Source: Planktothrix rubescens CCAP 1459/22
GTDB lineage: Bacteria; Cyanobacteriota; Cyanobacteriia; Cyanobacteriales; Microcoleaceae
DNA: 64,000 nt
Assembly (NCBI GenBank): GCA_904830895.1
Contig: LR882958.1
Location: 4,607,501-4,671,500, forward strand
Reading direction: 5' to 3'
Shown here: piece after piece, positions 40,551 to 50,614 of the stretch
Numbering within the stretch: the first letter of the stretch is position 1
How the letters are laid out: each line of letters begins with the position of its first letter
Translations under genes and position numbers: made by a program
The notes under the pieces: model-generated
What the model was told of the DNA's origin: nothing
What the model saw: the letters and a program-made list of their open reading frames with translations, nothing else
Databases searched by the model: none

Positions 40551-40688
40551 AATCGCGGATTATGCAGATTAAAGGATTTCACAGATTTTACTTATTTTTA
40601 TCATATAGCTTTCAACAAAGAAAATCCCTTAATCACTCTTAATCCAAAAAATCCGCGAAATCCGTGTAATCCCCTTAATCCGTGTTCA
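40551..40688. repeat. TGAACACGGATT repeat family, copy E
   Basis: A 138-bp unit of the same variant as copy D, starting AATCGCGGATTATGCAGATT and ending CCGTGTTCA. It separates the DUF4258 gene from the helicase, ten bases from the latter's stop codon. Confidence 0.88.
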
Positions 40689-40697
40689 AGTCCCCCC

Positions 40698-43600
40698 CTA
40701 ATCCGCGCTCACCAACACCCAAGCCACCAAATCAAACTTATCAACCTGAAATTTTTCATCAACCTTAATATTTTGCTTAACAATTTCCAATGCAGATTTA
40801 TTACCTTTTTTGATTTTGGCTAATAAATCTCGCGGCTCCTGATCTATTTGACTACTTAACCAAGCTTTAAGCGCATTTACTAATTCAGCGATCGCACTTT
40901 CATCACCCCGATCAACAGCATCAGGCACAAAACGTCCTTTCTCCTTATTTAAAGTCAGAAAATCTAAAACCTCCTTTTGATTATTCAAAATTAAGTTACC
41001 CGACTTATTAATATAAATTAAATCAAAAACTTGATATTGATGATCGAACTTCTTAGAAGGTTTTGCCGGATAACCAAGTAAAGCCACAATCCCATTACGA
41101 TCGCCTATTTTACCATCTCCCAAAAATCCCGTATATACCCCCTTTGGCATCTGGCGATATTTATCTTTATCGCGGTCAAATTCAGCGAGTAAATCCTGTC
41201 GATAGCGCTCCAAAGACAAACTATCAAAGCCTAAACCTTGATCGCTTACCTCGATATCATCCCAAGTAGTTTGCATTTGTCGCATCATCAGATCATTCAT
41301 TTTCCGATCAAAATCTTCATCATGAGCCATCTTTGCAAAGCTATCAGAAAACTGATGATCGACTTCTGACCCCGCCAACTTCATCGTCGCCATCCGTTGC
41401 TCAATTCTTCCTTGCAAATTGAGATAGGAATTAATCTTATCTGAGGGCCAGAAGTTAATCCCAAATATTTGTTGATTTGGACTACCCAAGCGATCAATTC
41501 GTCCCATCCGTTGAATAATTCTTACCGGATTCCAATGGATATCGTAATTAATCACCATATCAGCATCCTGCAAGTTTTGTCCCTCACTCAAAGCATCAGT
41601 CGCAATCAAAATATCAATGGGTTTATTCAGCTTTTGGTGAGTATCAGGATGATTTTCTTTAATCCATTCTTGCCACTCTGTAAACGCTTCTAACCCTTCT
41701 TTTTCGGAACTAAAATTCCATTCCTTTTCACAAAATAACTTAGTATAGGGCGCAAATCTCTCTAAAATCATTTCCATTTTTTGAGGGCGATCGCTATCAT
41801 CAGACTGTGAACTTGTACCCGATGCGATCGCAATTTTGTTAAAACCTCTAGCCTGAAGTTGCTCAAATAAATATATCGCCGTATCACGATAAACCGTAAA
41901 AATTATCACTTTTTGATTATGGTTATTTGCCCCTAACTTCCGCTTTTTAATAATCTGAGCGATCAATGCTTCTAACTTATCATCACAGGATTTAATTTGA
42001 TTGGGTTTATTTAACTCTTTATTAATTTTTGCGTCAAATTTTTGCAAATTGACATAAAGATTATCAAGAGCATCCAAATCTTTTTTGAGATCCTCCTTAA
42101 ACTTATCCAAACTACCAGCAGCATCAATATCAGCAATATTAATCGGACGTTTTTTGCCTAGTGTATATTCTTCAACTGCTTCTGTAAAATCATCATCATT
42201 TTGATCATCATCCAAATCAAGAACATCATTTTCTAGTAATACTGCTTTTGCCTTGTTGGTTTGATAATCTTTAATTTTATCTAAAGCATTTTGATGATGA
42301 TATTTAATTTTCTCAACCGTTGAGTAAAAGGAACACCAAGAAGACTCTAAACGCTTGACCATCAAAATATAAATCATCTTGACCAGAAAGCGATCGCGTA
42401 GTTTATCATCGCGTAATACATCCTTTTTTGTTCCCGATTTATCATCTAAATAAAACGCTGGTTGATACCCTGACAGCATCGGGGGGAAATGGTCAAATAA
42501 TTCTTCAAAGGTTTCAAAATTACCAAGTTGGTGTGGTGTCACAAATAAATTTACAGGCTTATTTTTAACAGGAAATATTAAATTAGTTTGCTGACTTTCT
42601 ACCATCTTGCGAGTTCTCGCCACTAATAACGAATCCGTCAATCTAAAAAAATCATTACCTGAGAGTTTTTTAATAAAGTCTCCTATTTTGGGAATGTCAT
42701 CTTTACGCCATTCATTAAATATTGTCTTTGCTTCTTTAAAGGAATAATCAATATTTTTGATACCCAATTTTGTTTCATACCCATGAACATTACCCTGCAC
42801 CATTAACTTAAATTGATTTCTAGCATCATTTAAAGAGTTATTGATCGGAGTCGCTGATATCAACAAAACTTTGATATCTTGATTTTTCCGCAAAATCTGC
42901 TCAACTAAAAATTTATAGCGCTGGGATTTATCATTCCTGAGATTATGACTTTCATCAATCACAATTAGCTTAGGTTTATCGTCACAAAATAATTTATCAG
43001 CGCGATCATTATAGGAATTTAGGCGATCGCTATTCATATCCGTATGAAAGCGAATAAAAAACTTGAGTTTATCACTTTCAAATTTAGATTCCTGATCTTC
43101 CTTATAGCGTCTCCAGTTACTTTCTAATTTTTTAGGACAAAGCAATATAACTTCCCTTCCCTGCATCTGGAAAAACTTGATCACCGCCAAAGCACTCCAA
43201 GTTTTACCCAAACCCACAGCATCCGCTAAAATTGCCCCATCATATTTCTGAAGCATCCGAATTAAACTAAGAGCACCTTTTTTTTGAAAGTCATACAGGG
43301 AGTGAAAAATAGCGGTATTTTCTAACCGACCTATTTGACGATTAAACTCTGGATCATTCTCGATTTCCAGAATTTGATTACCAAATAACTCAAATAAAAT
43401 TTTGTAGTAAATATCTCTGGGCGTATATTCAATAAATATCTTTTCAATTTCTGCAATTAAATATTGCTTGAAATTAACTTTTTTCCTCGAACCATCTTTA
43501 AAAATAAGAGTTTTTTCTTGATGTGCTTGTGGTTTGTTCCAAAGTTCTGCAAACCATTCGACTAGCTCTTTATATTGGTTATTATTACCAGTTTCAGCAA

Positions 43601-44057
43601 TATTTAATTCTAAATTATTTGTATGTTTTAAGCCAATTCCTGCTTCAGTTAGGTTGGAGCTACCCGAAATAAAATATTTATTACGATCATCATTCTTCGA
43701 CGGGTTAAATAAATAGCACTTAGCATGACAAAAATTGGGTTCTAAAGTTTTTGCTTTCACTTTATCCTGCTTTAAAAAAGCCACGGCTTCCCGTGCTAAA
43801 CGGTTAAGATTAAGTGCCGCTTCAATTGTAATGTTTTCATTGAGCAAATCTAAGGGTCGGTTTTCCACCAGATCCAAATTAACAATATCCCCAAGCACTA
43901 GCCGAAATTTAGCAATTTTCTGATTAATTTGCTGCGAAAGATAAGCTAAAGCTCCGACGGTGAAATAACCTGTAATAATGTCTACAGTACCTTCTTCCGT
44001 ATATTTTACAATCCACTCATAAACTTTCAGATTGCTATTTTCATTGTCTAGTATCAT
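40698..44057 (-). CDS. PLD-SNF2 helicase fusion protein
   Basis: A 1119-residue protein. Residues 1-180 form a phospholipase D-like domain with an H-x-K motif (FCHAKCYLF) and [10 protein letters not shown]. An SNF2/superfamily 2 motor follows: GLGKT (about 280-286), a DESH box (about 366-369), SATP (about 400), and helicase C motif [12 protein letters not shown] (about 848-857). PLD plus motor suggests a DNA translocase with nuclease activity, as in antiphage systems such as DISARM, where the PLD protein DrmC and SNF2 protein DrmD are separate. Together with the island's methyltransferase it could form a restriction-like system; that is inference. The frame is intact and about the length of related proteins. 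Confidence 0.85.
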   Translation of the reverse strand: MILDNENSNLKVYEWIVKYTEEGTVDIITGYFTVGALAYLSQQINQKIAKFRLVLGDIVNLDLVENRPLDLLNENITIEAALNLNRLAREAVAFLKQDKVKAKTLEPNFCHAKCYLFNPSKNDDRNKYFISGSSNLTEAGIGLKHTNNLELNIAETGNNNQYKELVEWFAELWNKPQAHQEKTLIFKDGSRKKVNFKQYLIAEIEKIFIEYTPRDIYYKILFELFGNQILEIENDPEFNRQIGRLENTAIFHSLYDFQKKGALSLIRMLQKYDGAILADAVGLGKTWSALAVIKFFQMQGREVILLCPKKLESNWRRYKEDQESKFESDKLKFFIRFHTDMNSDRLNSYNDRADKLFCDDKPKLIVIDESHNLRNDKSQRYKFLVEQILRKNQDIKVLLISATPINNSLNDARNQFKLMVQGNVHGYETKLGIKNIDYSFKEAKTIFNEWRKDDIPKIGDFIKKLSGNDFFRLTDSLLVARTRKMVESQQTNLIFPVKNKPVNLFVTPHQLGNFETFEELFDHFPPMLSGYQPAFYLDDKSGTKKDVLRDDKLRDRFLVKMIYILMVKRLESSWCSFYSTVEKIKYHHQNALDKIKDYQTNKAKAVLLENDVLDLDDDQNDDDFTEAVEEYTLGKKRPINIADIDAAGSLDKFKEDLKKDLDALDNLYVNLQKFDAKINKELNKPNQIKSCDDKLEALIAQIIKKRKLGANNHNQKVIIFTVYRDTAIYLFEQLQARGFNKIAIASGTSSQSDDSDRPQKMEMILERFAPYTKLFCEKEWNFSSEKEGLEAFTEWQEWIKENHPDTHQKLNKPIDILIATDALSEGQNLQDADMVINYDIHWNPVRIIQRMGRIDRLGSPNQQIFGINFWPSDKINSYLNLQGRIEQRMATMKLAGSEVDHQFSDSFAKMAHDEDFDRKMNDLMMRQMQTTWDDIEVSDQGLGFDSLSLERYRQDLLAEFDRDKDKYRQMPKGVYTGFLGDGKIGDRNGIVALLGYPAKPSKKFDHQYQVFDLIYINKSGNLILNNQKEVLDFLTLNKEKGRFVPDAVDRGDESAIAELVNALKAWLSSQIDQEPRDLLAKIKKGNKSALEIVKQNIKVDEKFQVDKFDLVAWVLVSAD

Positions 44058-44170
44058 TAGCCTGTCTTTATAAAACTTGATTTGGGCTTGATTTTTGTTT
44101 AAGTCCCACTAGGACTTCTTGCATCAGTAGGCGATCATCTTCATCATCCTCCGCCACTAAAAATGATAGC

Positions 44171-46483
44171 GTGAGCGGTTCTTCTGATGCTGAAGTTATT
44201 TACGCTGGGAAAGGAAATGATTCAATTGATGGCGGAGGTGGTGATGATTCCCTTTTCGGAAACCAAGATCAAGACACTCTTATAGGAGGAAATGGCAATG
44301 ATTGGTTATTCGGTGGTGGAGGCAATGATTTAATTGTCGGTGGTAGAGGCAATGATATTTTGTACGGCAATCGCGGTATCAATACCCTAACAGGTGGCGA
44401 TGGCTCCGACACATTTTTCCTGAAGCTAGATGATCAGAGTATTGATTATATTACCGATTATCAAATTGGAAGCGATCGGATTACCAGCAAGAACGGCATT
44501 TTGAATTTTGATAACTACACTTTGACTGCGGGTACAGGTGCTGATGGTACTGGTAGTGACGATACGCTGATCATAGACAAACTTACTAATCGTGCGATCG
44601 CAGTCTTGTTGAATGTTCCTCGCAGCAGTTTTCCTCCGGCTCCAACTCCAACTGTTCAACCAACACCGGAACCAGCACCCGATCCAACTGTTCAACCAAC
44701 ACCGGAACCAACACCCGATCCAACTGTTCAACCAACACCGGAACCAGCGCCAACTCCTGAGCCAACGATAATACCAGCAAGCAGCTTGCAATTTAGTGCG
44801 GCTACCTACAGCGTCAACGAAGATGGCACACCAGTCACATTGGTGACTGTCACCCGCACAGGCAGCAGTGATGGAGCGGTTAGTGCTGTTGTTAGCCTCT
44901 CTGACGGTACAGCTAAATTTGGATCTGGCGACTACGGCACCACTCCCACAGCCGTTAATTTTGCTGCGGGAGACACCACGCCCAAAACGATTCAGGTTCC
45001 CATCCTCGATGACACTGCCTATGATCCCGGTGAAACCCTGACGATTACCTTAAAAAACCCTACTGGTGGGGCAACTGTAGGAACCCAGAGGAACGCAACT
45101 TTGGCTATAGTCGATAATGATACGCAACCGGAATGGCTGTCTACTATTAATTTCCATCGCACCGCAGCCAACCTGCCCCCCGTCCGAGAAAACCCGATTG
45201 CGGGAGCGGGTGCTGTCGCACACTCCAAATATCTGGTTAAAAATAACGGGGGTGGGCATTACGAAGATCCAGGGAACCAGTGGTACACCCCTGAAGGCGC
45301 GAAAGCTGGTATGTCCGGCAATGTAGCGTGGGGTGGTGGTCTCAACACTACTGATGTAGACGATATCGAGGTGTGGCTGAGGGCGCCTTTCCACGCAGCG
45401 GGAATTCTCAATCAGTACGTGACCGAAGTCGGCTATGGTGCTTATCGGGAAGCAGGCGGCCAGATTACTACTGGTGCCACGCTTGTGCTTCAACGTGAAT
45501 ACAGCAGCATCCCCTCATCAGTGAAGTTTCCCATTATCTGGCCAGGCGACGGTCAAACCATTCCAGCTTCCATACGCGATTATGGAGGAGGAGAGTGGCC
45601 CGATCCGCTAACAAGCACAGGTACCCCCCCGTACACTGCCCCTACGGGTTTGCCATTGCTCTTGCAGTTGGGGAATGGAGACGTTACTCCTAATGTTACT
45701 GCTCACTCATTCTCGCAGGGCGGCACACAACTTGCTCACGCGGTGTTTGATGAAACTAATTACATCAATCCCAAGAATGGGGTTCTCGAAGCTTACGGGC
45801 CAGGGTCTGGATTCAACAACGATCAAGAGGTAGGACGCTCTAGTCTCGACTCAAATGACATGGTATTATTGGTTCCGCGCGATCCCCTGCTGCCTGGGGA
45901 AACTTATACTGCCTCCATTACAGCCAACGGTCAAACCTACACATGGTCGTTTACTGTCGGCCCCAAAGCACCGATTGTCGGGACTGCTGGGAATGACAAC
46001 CTCTTAGGGAACGAACTGGGTGACACTATTAGCGGTTTAGCTGGCAACGACACGCTGAGCGGAGGGGGTGGCGATGATTCCCTTGACGCTGGTGATGGGA
46101 ATAATTACCTATGGGGTGATGTCGGCAATGATACACTGCTGGGCGGTGCTGGCAACGACTACCTTGATGGAGGAGATGGGGATGACTTCCTAAATGGAGG
46201 TAATGGGAATGATAATCTATTCGGTGGTGCAGGCAAAGATACCTTCATCTTTGGTGCGTCAAGTGGTCAAAATAGCGTGAATCAATTTGTTGTTGCTGAT
46301 GATAAGATTCAGGTCGCTGCTGGTCTTGGTTTTAGCAATGGAGTCGCTGTTTTAGCCGCAATTACTAACCAACTTCCTGTTACTGGTGGAGGCCTGTTTT
46401 CTGAAATCACCCTCAGCCCAGGAAATAAAATTAGTATCTTCCACGATGTTTCCTTAACAGCAGCAAACTTTGCCATTATCTGA
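44171..46483 (+). CDS. RTX / Calx-beta / CAP-domain secreted protein
   Basis: A 770-residue protein. Residues 1-110 are RTX Ca2+ repeats (GGNGNDWLFGGGGNDLI), then a Pro-rich linker with three PTPEPxPDPTVQ units (155-200), a Calx-beta domain (about 203-315), a CAP/SCP-like region (about 318-440) with SKYLVKNNGGGHYED, a beta-rich region, and a second RTX block (about 608-700). The GTG at 44171 opens directly into RTX repeats, with no convincing ribosome site. The frame is open upstream to 44081 but has no start. It may be a 5'-truncated gene. Export would be by type I secretion. Confidence 0.78.
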   Translation: MSGSSDAEVIYAGKGNDSIDGGGGDDSLFGNQDQDTLIGGNGNDWLFGGGGNDLIVGGRGNDILYGNRGINTLTGGDGSDTFFLKLDDQSIDYITDYQIGSDRITSKNGILNFDNYTLTAGTGADGTGSDDTLIIDKLTNRAIAVLLNVPRSSFPPAPTPTVQPTPEPAPDPTVQPTPEPTPDPTVQPTPEPAPTPEPTIIPASSLQFSAATYSVNEDGTPVTLVTVTRTGSSDGAVSAVVSLSDGTAKFGSGDYGTTPTAVNFAAGDTTPKTIQVPILDDTAYDPGETLTITLKNPTGGATVGTQRNATLAIVDNDTQPEWLSTINFHRTAANLPPVRENPIAGAGAVAHSKYLVKNNGGGHYEDPGNQWYTPEGAKAGMSGNVAWGGGLNTTDVDDIEVWLRAPFHAAGILNQYVTEVGYGAYREAGGQITTGATLVLQREYSSIPSSVKFPIIWPGDGQTIPASIRDYGGGEWPDPLTSTGTPPYTAPTGLPLLLQLGNGDVTPNVTAHSFSQGGTQLAHAVFDETNYINPKNGVLEAYGPGSGFNNDQEVGRSSLDSNDMVLLVPRDPLLPGETYTASITANGQTYTWSFTVGPKAPIVGTAGNDNLLGNELGDTISGLAGNDTLSGGGGDDSLDAGDGNNYLWGDVGNDTLLGGAGNDYLDGGDGDDFLNGGNGNDNLFGGAGKDTFIFGASSGQNSVNQFVVADDKIQVAAGLGFSNGVAVLAAITNQLPVTGGGLFSEITLSPGNKISIFHDVSLTAANFAII

Positions 46484-46513
46484 ATCTGGTCATCAGATAG
46501 GTTGATGATTTCG

Positions 46514-46553
46514 GCGATCGCCTCTGTATTTCTCAGAGCGATCGCGCTTTTTT
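46514..46553 (+). terminator. Rho-independent terminator after the RTX-CAP gene
   Basis: Stem GCGATCGC(C)TCTG with CAGAGCGATCGC and a short loop, then GCTTTTTTC. Two HIP1 octamers form the stem. It lies about 30 bp after the stop codon. Confidence 0.8.
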
Positions 46554-46708
46554 CAACAACAAATTGCCGGGGCGGGTTTAGGGAGATAATTGCTGATAAT
46601 TAAAGATGGTCTCGGAACCCGCCCCTACGGTTGAATTGTTAATCATTGTCAAAACTCGCCCCTATTAAATACGATCGCCTGAGAACAGGTTTAGGAATCA
46701 CTGCAATT

Positions 46709-47830
46709 CTAGGGCGGTGAGGATCTTAATTCATCCCCCACAATCACATTAAGTTGGGCTCCTACTAGCATAATTAAGGAACTAATTTGTAACCAGAGTA
46801 ATAAAACTACAAACGCGCCAATTGTGCCGTAGGTAATATTAAATTTGCCAAAATAGTAAACATATAAACGAAATAAATTAGATACTAAAGCCCAAAATAC
46901 AGCGGCTAAAATTGCTCCTGGCATTAGAGGAGTTCCAGGTTTTCTATAATTAGGAGCATAACGATAAATAAAAGCATAGTTAGTAGAAACAATTCCCAAG
47001 GTAATCGGCCATCGTAGTTTTTGCCAGGTTTCTAATAGGGTTGATTGTAATAAACAATTCTGTACTGGCGGTTGAATCATGCAAATGGCTAAATCTTCTA
47101 AGGCACAGTTTCCGATGGTTTCAATCATACAACTTTGACGGGCAATTCCTTCAACAATCATGTCACTCACTAATACTAATGCAGTGGCTAAAATTAATAA
47201 TAATAGAGTTCCTAATGCTAAAGATAAGGCAATTAATTTATTTTTCCAAAAGGGTCTAATATGGGTCTTTTCTACCCCATGAATATGATTTAATGCGGTC
47301 ATCGCTGCACCAATTACACCGGAAAAAACCCACAAAGAGGCAATAAAACTCACCGAAAGTAAACCCGAACTCGGTGTTAAAGATAAATGATAAATTCCAG
47401 TTCCTATTAAATTCTGGACATCTTCTGGGACAATTTGACTGAGTAAAGTTGCCATTTGATAGAGTTCCGTTTGCAATAATTCAAAGGAACTTAGGGCAAT
47501 TAATAGGGCTAATACCGCCGGAAATAATGCTAAGGTAGCATGATAAGCCATTTCCGCAGCAAAACCCGGTAGACGCTGTTCTATAGTCGCCTGAATCAGT
47601 TTTTTAAAGGTTCTGGGATTCAAATATAGAAAAAAACGGCAGAAACGAATCATCCGTCGCCTACTTCTTTTAATCTGTTTAATTATGATAGGAAACAGGA
47701 CAATTAATTGCTCCGCGACGAGATCAGCACCGCGCTGAATCAGTTTAACTAAATGGGTGTGAATAGCACAAGGTCGCCACTTAAACGATTTCAGATTTCG
47801 CCAGAACATCAAAAAGCTGGCTATGCTCAT
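46709..47830 (-). CDS. YihY/BrkB family membrane protein
   Basis: A 373-residue protein of the YihY/BrkB (UPF0761) family with about six membrane helices in the C-terminal 300 residues. The conserved N-terminal helix AAEMAYHATLALFPAVLALL (about residues 91-110) and the YRYAPN motif (about 288-293) identify the family. The role is uncertain; the old 'ribonuclease BN' label is not supported. An ATG at 47653 would remove a 59-residue basic extension and give the more usual length, so the start is uncertain. Confidence 0.88.
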   Translation of the reverse strand: MSIASFLMFWRNLKSFKWRPCAIHTHLVKLIQRGADLVAEQLIVLFPIIIKQIKRSRRRMIRFCRFFLYLNPRTFKKLIQATIEQRLPGFAAEMAYHATLALFPAVLALLIALSSFELLQTELYQMATLLSQIVPEDVQNLIGTGIYHLSLTPSSGLLSVSFIASLWVFSGVIGAAMTALNHIHGVEKTHIRPFWKNKLIALSLALGTLLLLILATALVLVSDMIVEGIARQSCMIETIGNCALEDLAICMIQPPVQNCLLQSTLLETWQKLRWPITLGIVSTNYAFIYRYAPNYRKPGTPLMPGAILAAVFWALVSNLFRLYVYYFGKFNITYGTIGAFVVLLLWLQISSLIMLVGAQLNVIVGDELRSSPP

Positions 47831-47952
47831 AAATATTGGGGATGGATACGGTATTCCTAATTTACTCGACTTGGGAAAGATTTTGTCAAAAAATAAGATT
47901 TATTTAAGTTCGGAATTGGTTTAGGATCAAATAGTTGTTAATTTCATCAAAT

Positions 47953-49140
47953 ATGAAAGACACTCTTTTACACACTAAACCTGAATATTCTCCCTTTTCT
48001 CGATATTGGTTATTTGATCCCAAGGTAACTTTTCTGAATCATGGTGCTTTTGGTGCTTGTCCAATTCCTGTGTTAGATTCTCAATATCAATTTCGACAAC
48101 AACTTGAACAACAATCTTGTCATTTTTTTGTCAGAGAATATGAAATTTTACTCGATAATGCTAGAGTTGAATTAGCTAATTTTGTGGGTGCAAATCCAGA
48201 GGAATTAGTATTCATTCCCAATGCGACAACCGGGGTAAATACGGTTTTGCGATCGCTAATTTTCTCAGAACAAGATGAATTACTTACAACTAATCACGAA
48301 TATAATGCTTGTCGGAATGTATTAGATTTTGTTGCTAGTCGCACGGGGGCTAAAATCATTATAGCAGATATTCCTTTTCCGGTCGCTTCATCTGAAGAAA
48401 TTATTGATGCGATTATGGCAAAAGTTTCTCCTCGAACAAAATTAGTTTTAATCGATCATATTACCAGCCAAACCGGGTTAATTTTTCCAATTCAAGAGAT
48501 TATTAAAAAGTTAACTCATTTAGGAATAGATACTTTGGTTGATGGTGCCCACGCACCCGGAATGTTAGAGCTAAACTTACAAGCAATTGGAGCAACTTAC
48601 TATACAGGAAATTGTCATAAATGGTTATCTGCACCCAAGGGAGCCGCATTTTTATCGGTACAAAGGGATAGACAATCATTAATTCGTCCGCTTACAATTA
48701 GTCATGGAGCTAATTCTACCCGAAGCGATCGCTCTCGATTTTTATTAGAATTTGACTGGACAGGAACCCCCGACCCCAGTGCTTATTTATGTATTCCTGA
48801 AGCAATTAAATTCATGGGTTCTCTGTTACCCGGAGGATGGTCAGAGTTAATCAAAACTAATCATAATTTAGTGGTAAATGCTCGAAAATTATTATCTGAA
48901 AAAATAGGAATAAATTTATCCTGTCCTGATGATATGATCGGTTCAATGGCAGTTTTACCTTTAGGGGAAAAATGGCAAAATTATGATAATTTGAATCAAA
49001 AACTTTGGGAAGAATATCAAATTGAAGTTCCGATTATGCCTTGGGAAGATCAAACTAAGTCCTTGATGAGAATTTCGGCTCAAATTTATAATCATTTATC
49101 TCAATATGAATATTTAGCAGAAATTTTGTTGGGGTTATAA
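47953..49140 (+). CDS. Class V aminotransferase-fold PLP enzyme
   Basis: A 395-residue fold-type I PLP enzyme read from the ATG at 47953; a TTG at 47935 would add six residues. It starts with the FLNHGAFGACP substrate loop (about residues 26-36), has NATTGVN (cofactor phosphate), the Asp in DGAHAPGM, and the Schiff-base lysine K223 in NCHKWLSAPKG. It resembles isopenicillin-N epimerase-like and cysteine-desulfurase-like enzymes. Substrate cannot be read. The gene ends nine bases before tnpB element copy 2. Confidence 0.87.
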   Translation: MKDTLLHTKPEYSPFSRYWLFDPKVTFLNHGAFGACPIPVLDSQYQFRQQLEQQSCHFFVREYEILLDNARVELANFVGANPEELVFIPNATTGVNTVLRSLIFSEQDELLTTNHEYNACRNVLDFVASRTGAKIIIADIPFPVASSEEIIDAIMAKVSPRTKLVLIDHITSQTGLIFPIQEIIKKLTHLGIDTLVDGAHAPGMLELNLQAIGATYYTGNCHKWLSAPKGAAFLSVQRDRQSLIRPLTISHGANSTRSDRSRFLLEFDWTGTPDPSAYLCIPEAIKFMGSLLPGGWSELIKTNHNLVVNARKLLSEKIGINLSCPDDMIGSMAVLPLGEKWQNYDNLNQKLWEEYQIEVPIMPWEDQTKSLMRISAQIYNHLSQYEYLAEILLGL

Positions 49141-49149
49141 GGGTATGCA

Positions 49150-50599
49150 TTGACACTCTCAGGTCTGAAGACGCTGAGATTCTGCGGACAGAATTAGTTT
49201 AACTTAATTCTCGCTACGACTGCCAAAGATCGTCTACTGAGTTGATTGAGCATTATACCCAATCTTCCCGATACTTTTCTGAGGATATTTGCTGCCCCAT
49301 TTAGATCAGCATTAACAACAAAACCATCAGATGTCCGATAAAGACCACGCTTAATTCTATTTCCAGATGCTTTCCACCCCATCAGTTTTTCACCGTATTT
49401 GGGCAGGGAGTCTCCATCTAAGAAACTAGCTTTTGAAGTATAGGCTTCTTCGGTTTCAACAAATTTAATCCCGTGCAAATCACAAAGTTGTTTTACACGG
49501 GATTTTAATTTACCCAAAGGCATTTGAACAAACTTTTGATTATTCAAATTACCTAAATTAGCATTAATTTTAAAACCTTCATTCCAACCCATTACTAAAG
49601 TTCCAATGCCATATTTCAGACAATGGTTAATCATCAGTTTGGCTGCTTTGTTAATCCCGTCACGCATTTGGTGATTTCGCTTACGAGTTACACGGTCTAA
49701 CCAATTATCCCAATATCCTTGAGATTTACCTTCTTTGCGTGTTGATACTTTTTTATTCCAAAGTTGATTCTTAGCTTTCAAATCTCTAGCATCAATCAAA
49801 AAGGAATTTCCCAAGGTATCAACACAAGCTGCTAAATTATCAGCAGTTCCCAGGTCAATTGACAAGGCTTGGTTAATATCTAATTCATGGTGTTGTTTCT
49901 CTGCTTCGTAGGACATTTCCAGATAAAAAGCACCGTTCTTAGGAAGAATAGTAAATTCTTTAACCTTGGAATAATCAAGGTTTGATGGCATGGGTAAGAA
50001 AAATTCAGATACCCCAAACCATCTTTTGACTGTTGTTCCGAGCGCGAATCTAAGTTGACCATCAATCAGTTTTGGTCTTTGTCCTCCCGAATTGGGATAG
50101 GCAACTTTAAACAACTTTGAACTTTTTAAATAACCAGGAGGTTTAGGTCGGAAATGCAATTGACCTTTGATATACAAATCCTTTAAATTCTTAAAAGATT
50201 TAAAGGATTCCGTCACAGACATTAGGGTCTGCTGCATCGGTGTTGATGGCATTGATTGTGCCAATAAAGACTTGGCTACCGATGGTTCAAAAGCTAAATC
50301 AAACTTTCCTGTTAGTAATTTCCCTGTCTTAAAAAACGTTTGACGAGCAAAATAAATTCCCGTGTTGTATATTTTGCCTGACTGCTGACAGAGATACTCT
50401 AATAATGCACGGGTTTCTAGATCTGGAGACAACAATATTTGCTGTACTCCTATTGTTTTAGCCATTGACTCAACTATCACGACTATGTTAATTTCTTTAT
50501 GATAGCATAATTGAATATTTCTAGGGGAATAAATTCCCCTGTGTCGTGTTTCCTCTCAGGTCTGAAGACACTGAGTTTCCACACTCCCATCTTGATCTT
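49150..50599 (-). mobile_element. IS200/IS605-type tnpB-only element (IS1341-like), copy 2
   Basis: A 1450-bp element with the same ends as copy 1: left end AAGATCAAGATGGG beside target TTCAT, right end GTGTCAA, and the CTCAGGTCTGAAGAC-based hairpin at both ends. It is 234 bp longer than copy 1, exactly the deleted tnpB segment. It lies between the aminotransferase and the response regulator, 15 bp from the latter's stop codon. Confidence 0.88.
49194..50465 (-). CDS. tnpB: TnpB-like RNA-guided nuclease, full length
   Basis: A 423-residue TnpB-family protein, the complete version in this window. RuvC-I is [16 protein letters not shown] (about residue 204), a candidate RuvC-II Glu lies in VMGWNEGFK or alternatively in [10 protein letters not shown], and RuvC-III is [11 protein letters not shown] near the end. 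The zinc-ribbon cysteines of ordinary TnpB are replaced by [15 protein letters not shown]. TnpB uses an element-derived RNA to cut DNA next to a target-adjacent motif and so retain the element after excision. I chose the ATG at 50465 over a GTG at 50480. No partner TnpA is in the window. Confidence 0.9.
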   Translation of the reverse strand: MAKTIGVQQILLSPDLETRALLEYLCQQSGKIYNTGIYFARQTFFKTGKLLTGKFDLAFEPSVAKSLLAQSMPSTPMQQTLMSVTESFKSFKNLKDLYIKGQLHFRPKPPGYLKSSKLFKVAYPNSGGQRPKLIDGQLRFALGTTVKRWFGVSEFFLPMPSNLDYSKVKEFTILPKNGAFYLEMSYEAEKQHHELDINQALSIDLGTADNLAACVDTLGNSFLIDARDLKAKNQLWNKKVSTRKEGKSQGYWDNWLDRVTRKRNHQMRDGINKAAKLMINHCLKYGIGTLVMGWNEGFKINANLGNLNNQKFVQMPLGKLKSRVKQLCDLHGIKFVETEEAYTSKASFLDGDSLPKYGEKLMGWKASGNRIKRGLYRTSDGFVVNADLNGAANILRKVSGRLGIMLNQLSRRSLAVVARIKLN

Positions 50600-50614
50600 A
50601 TGAAAAGTAATAAA

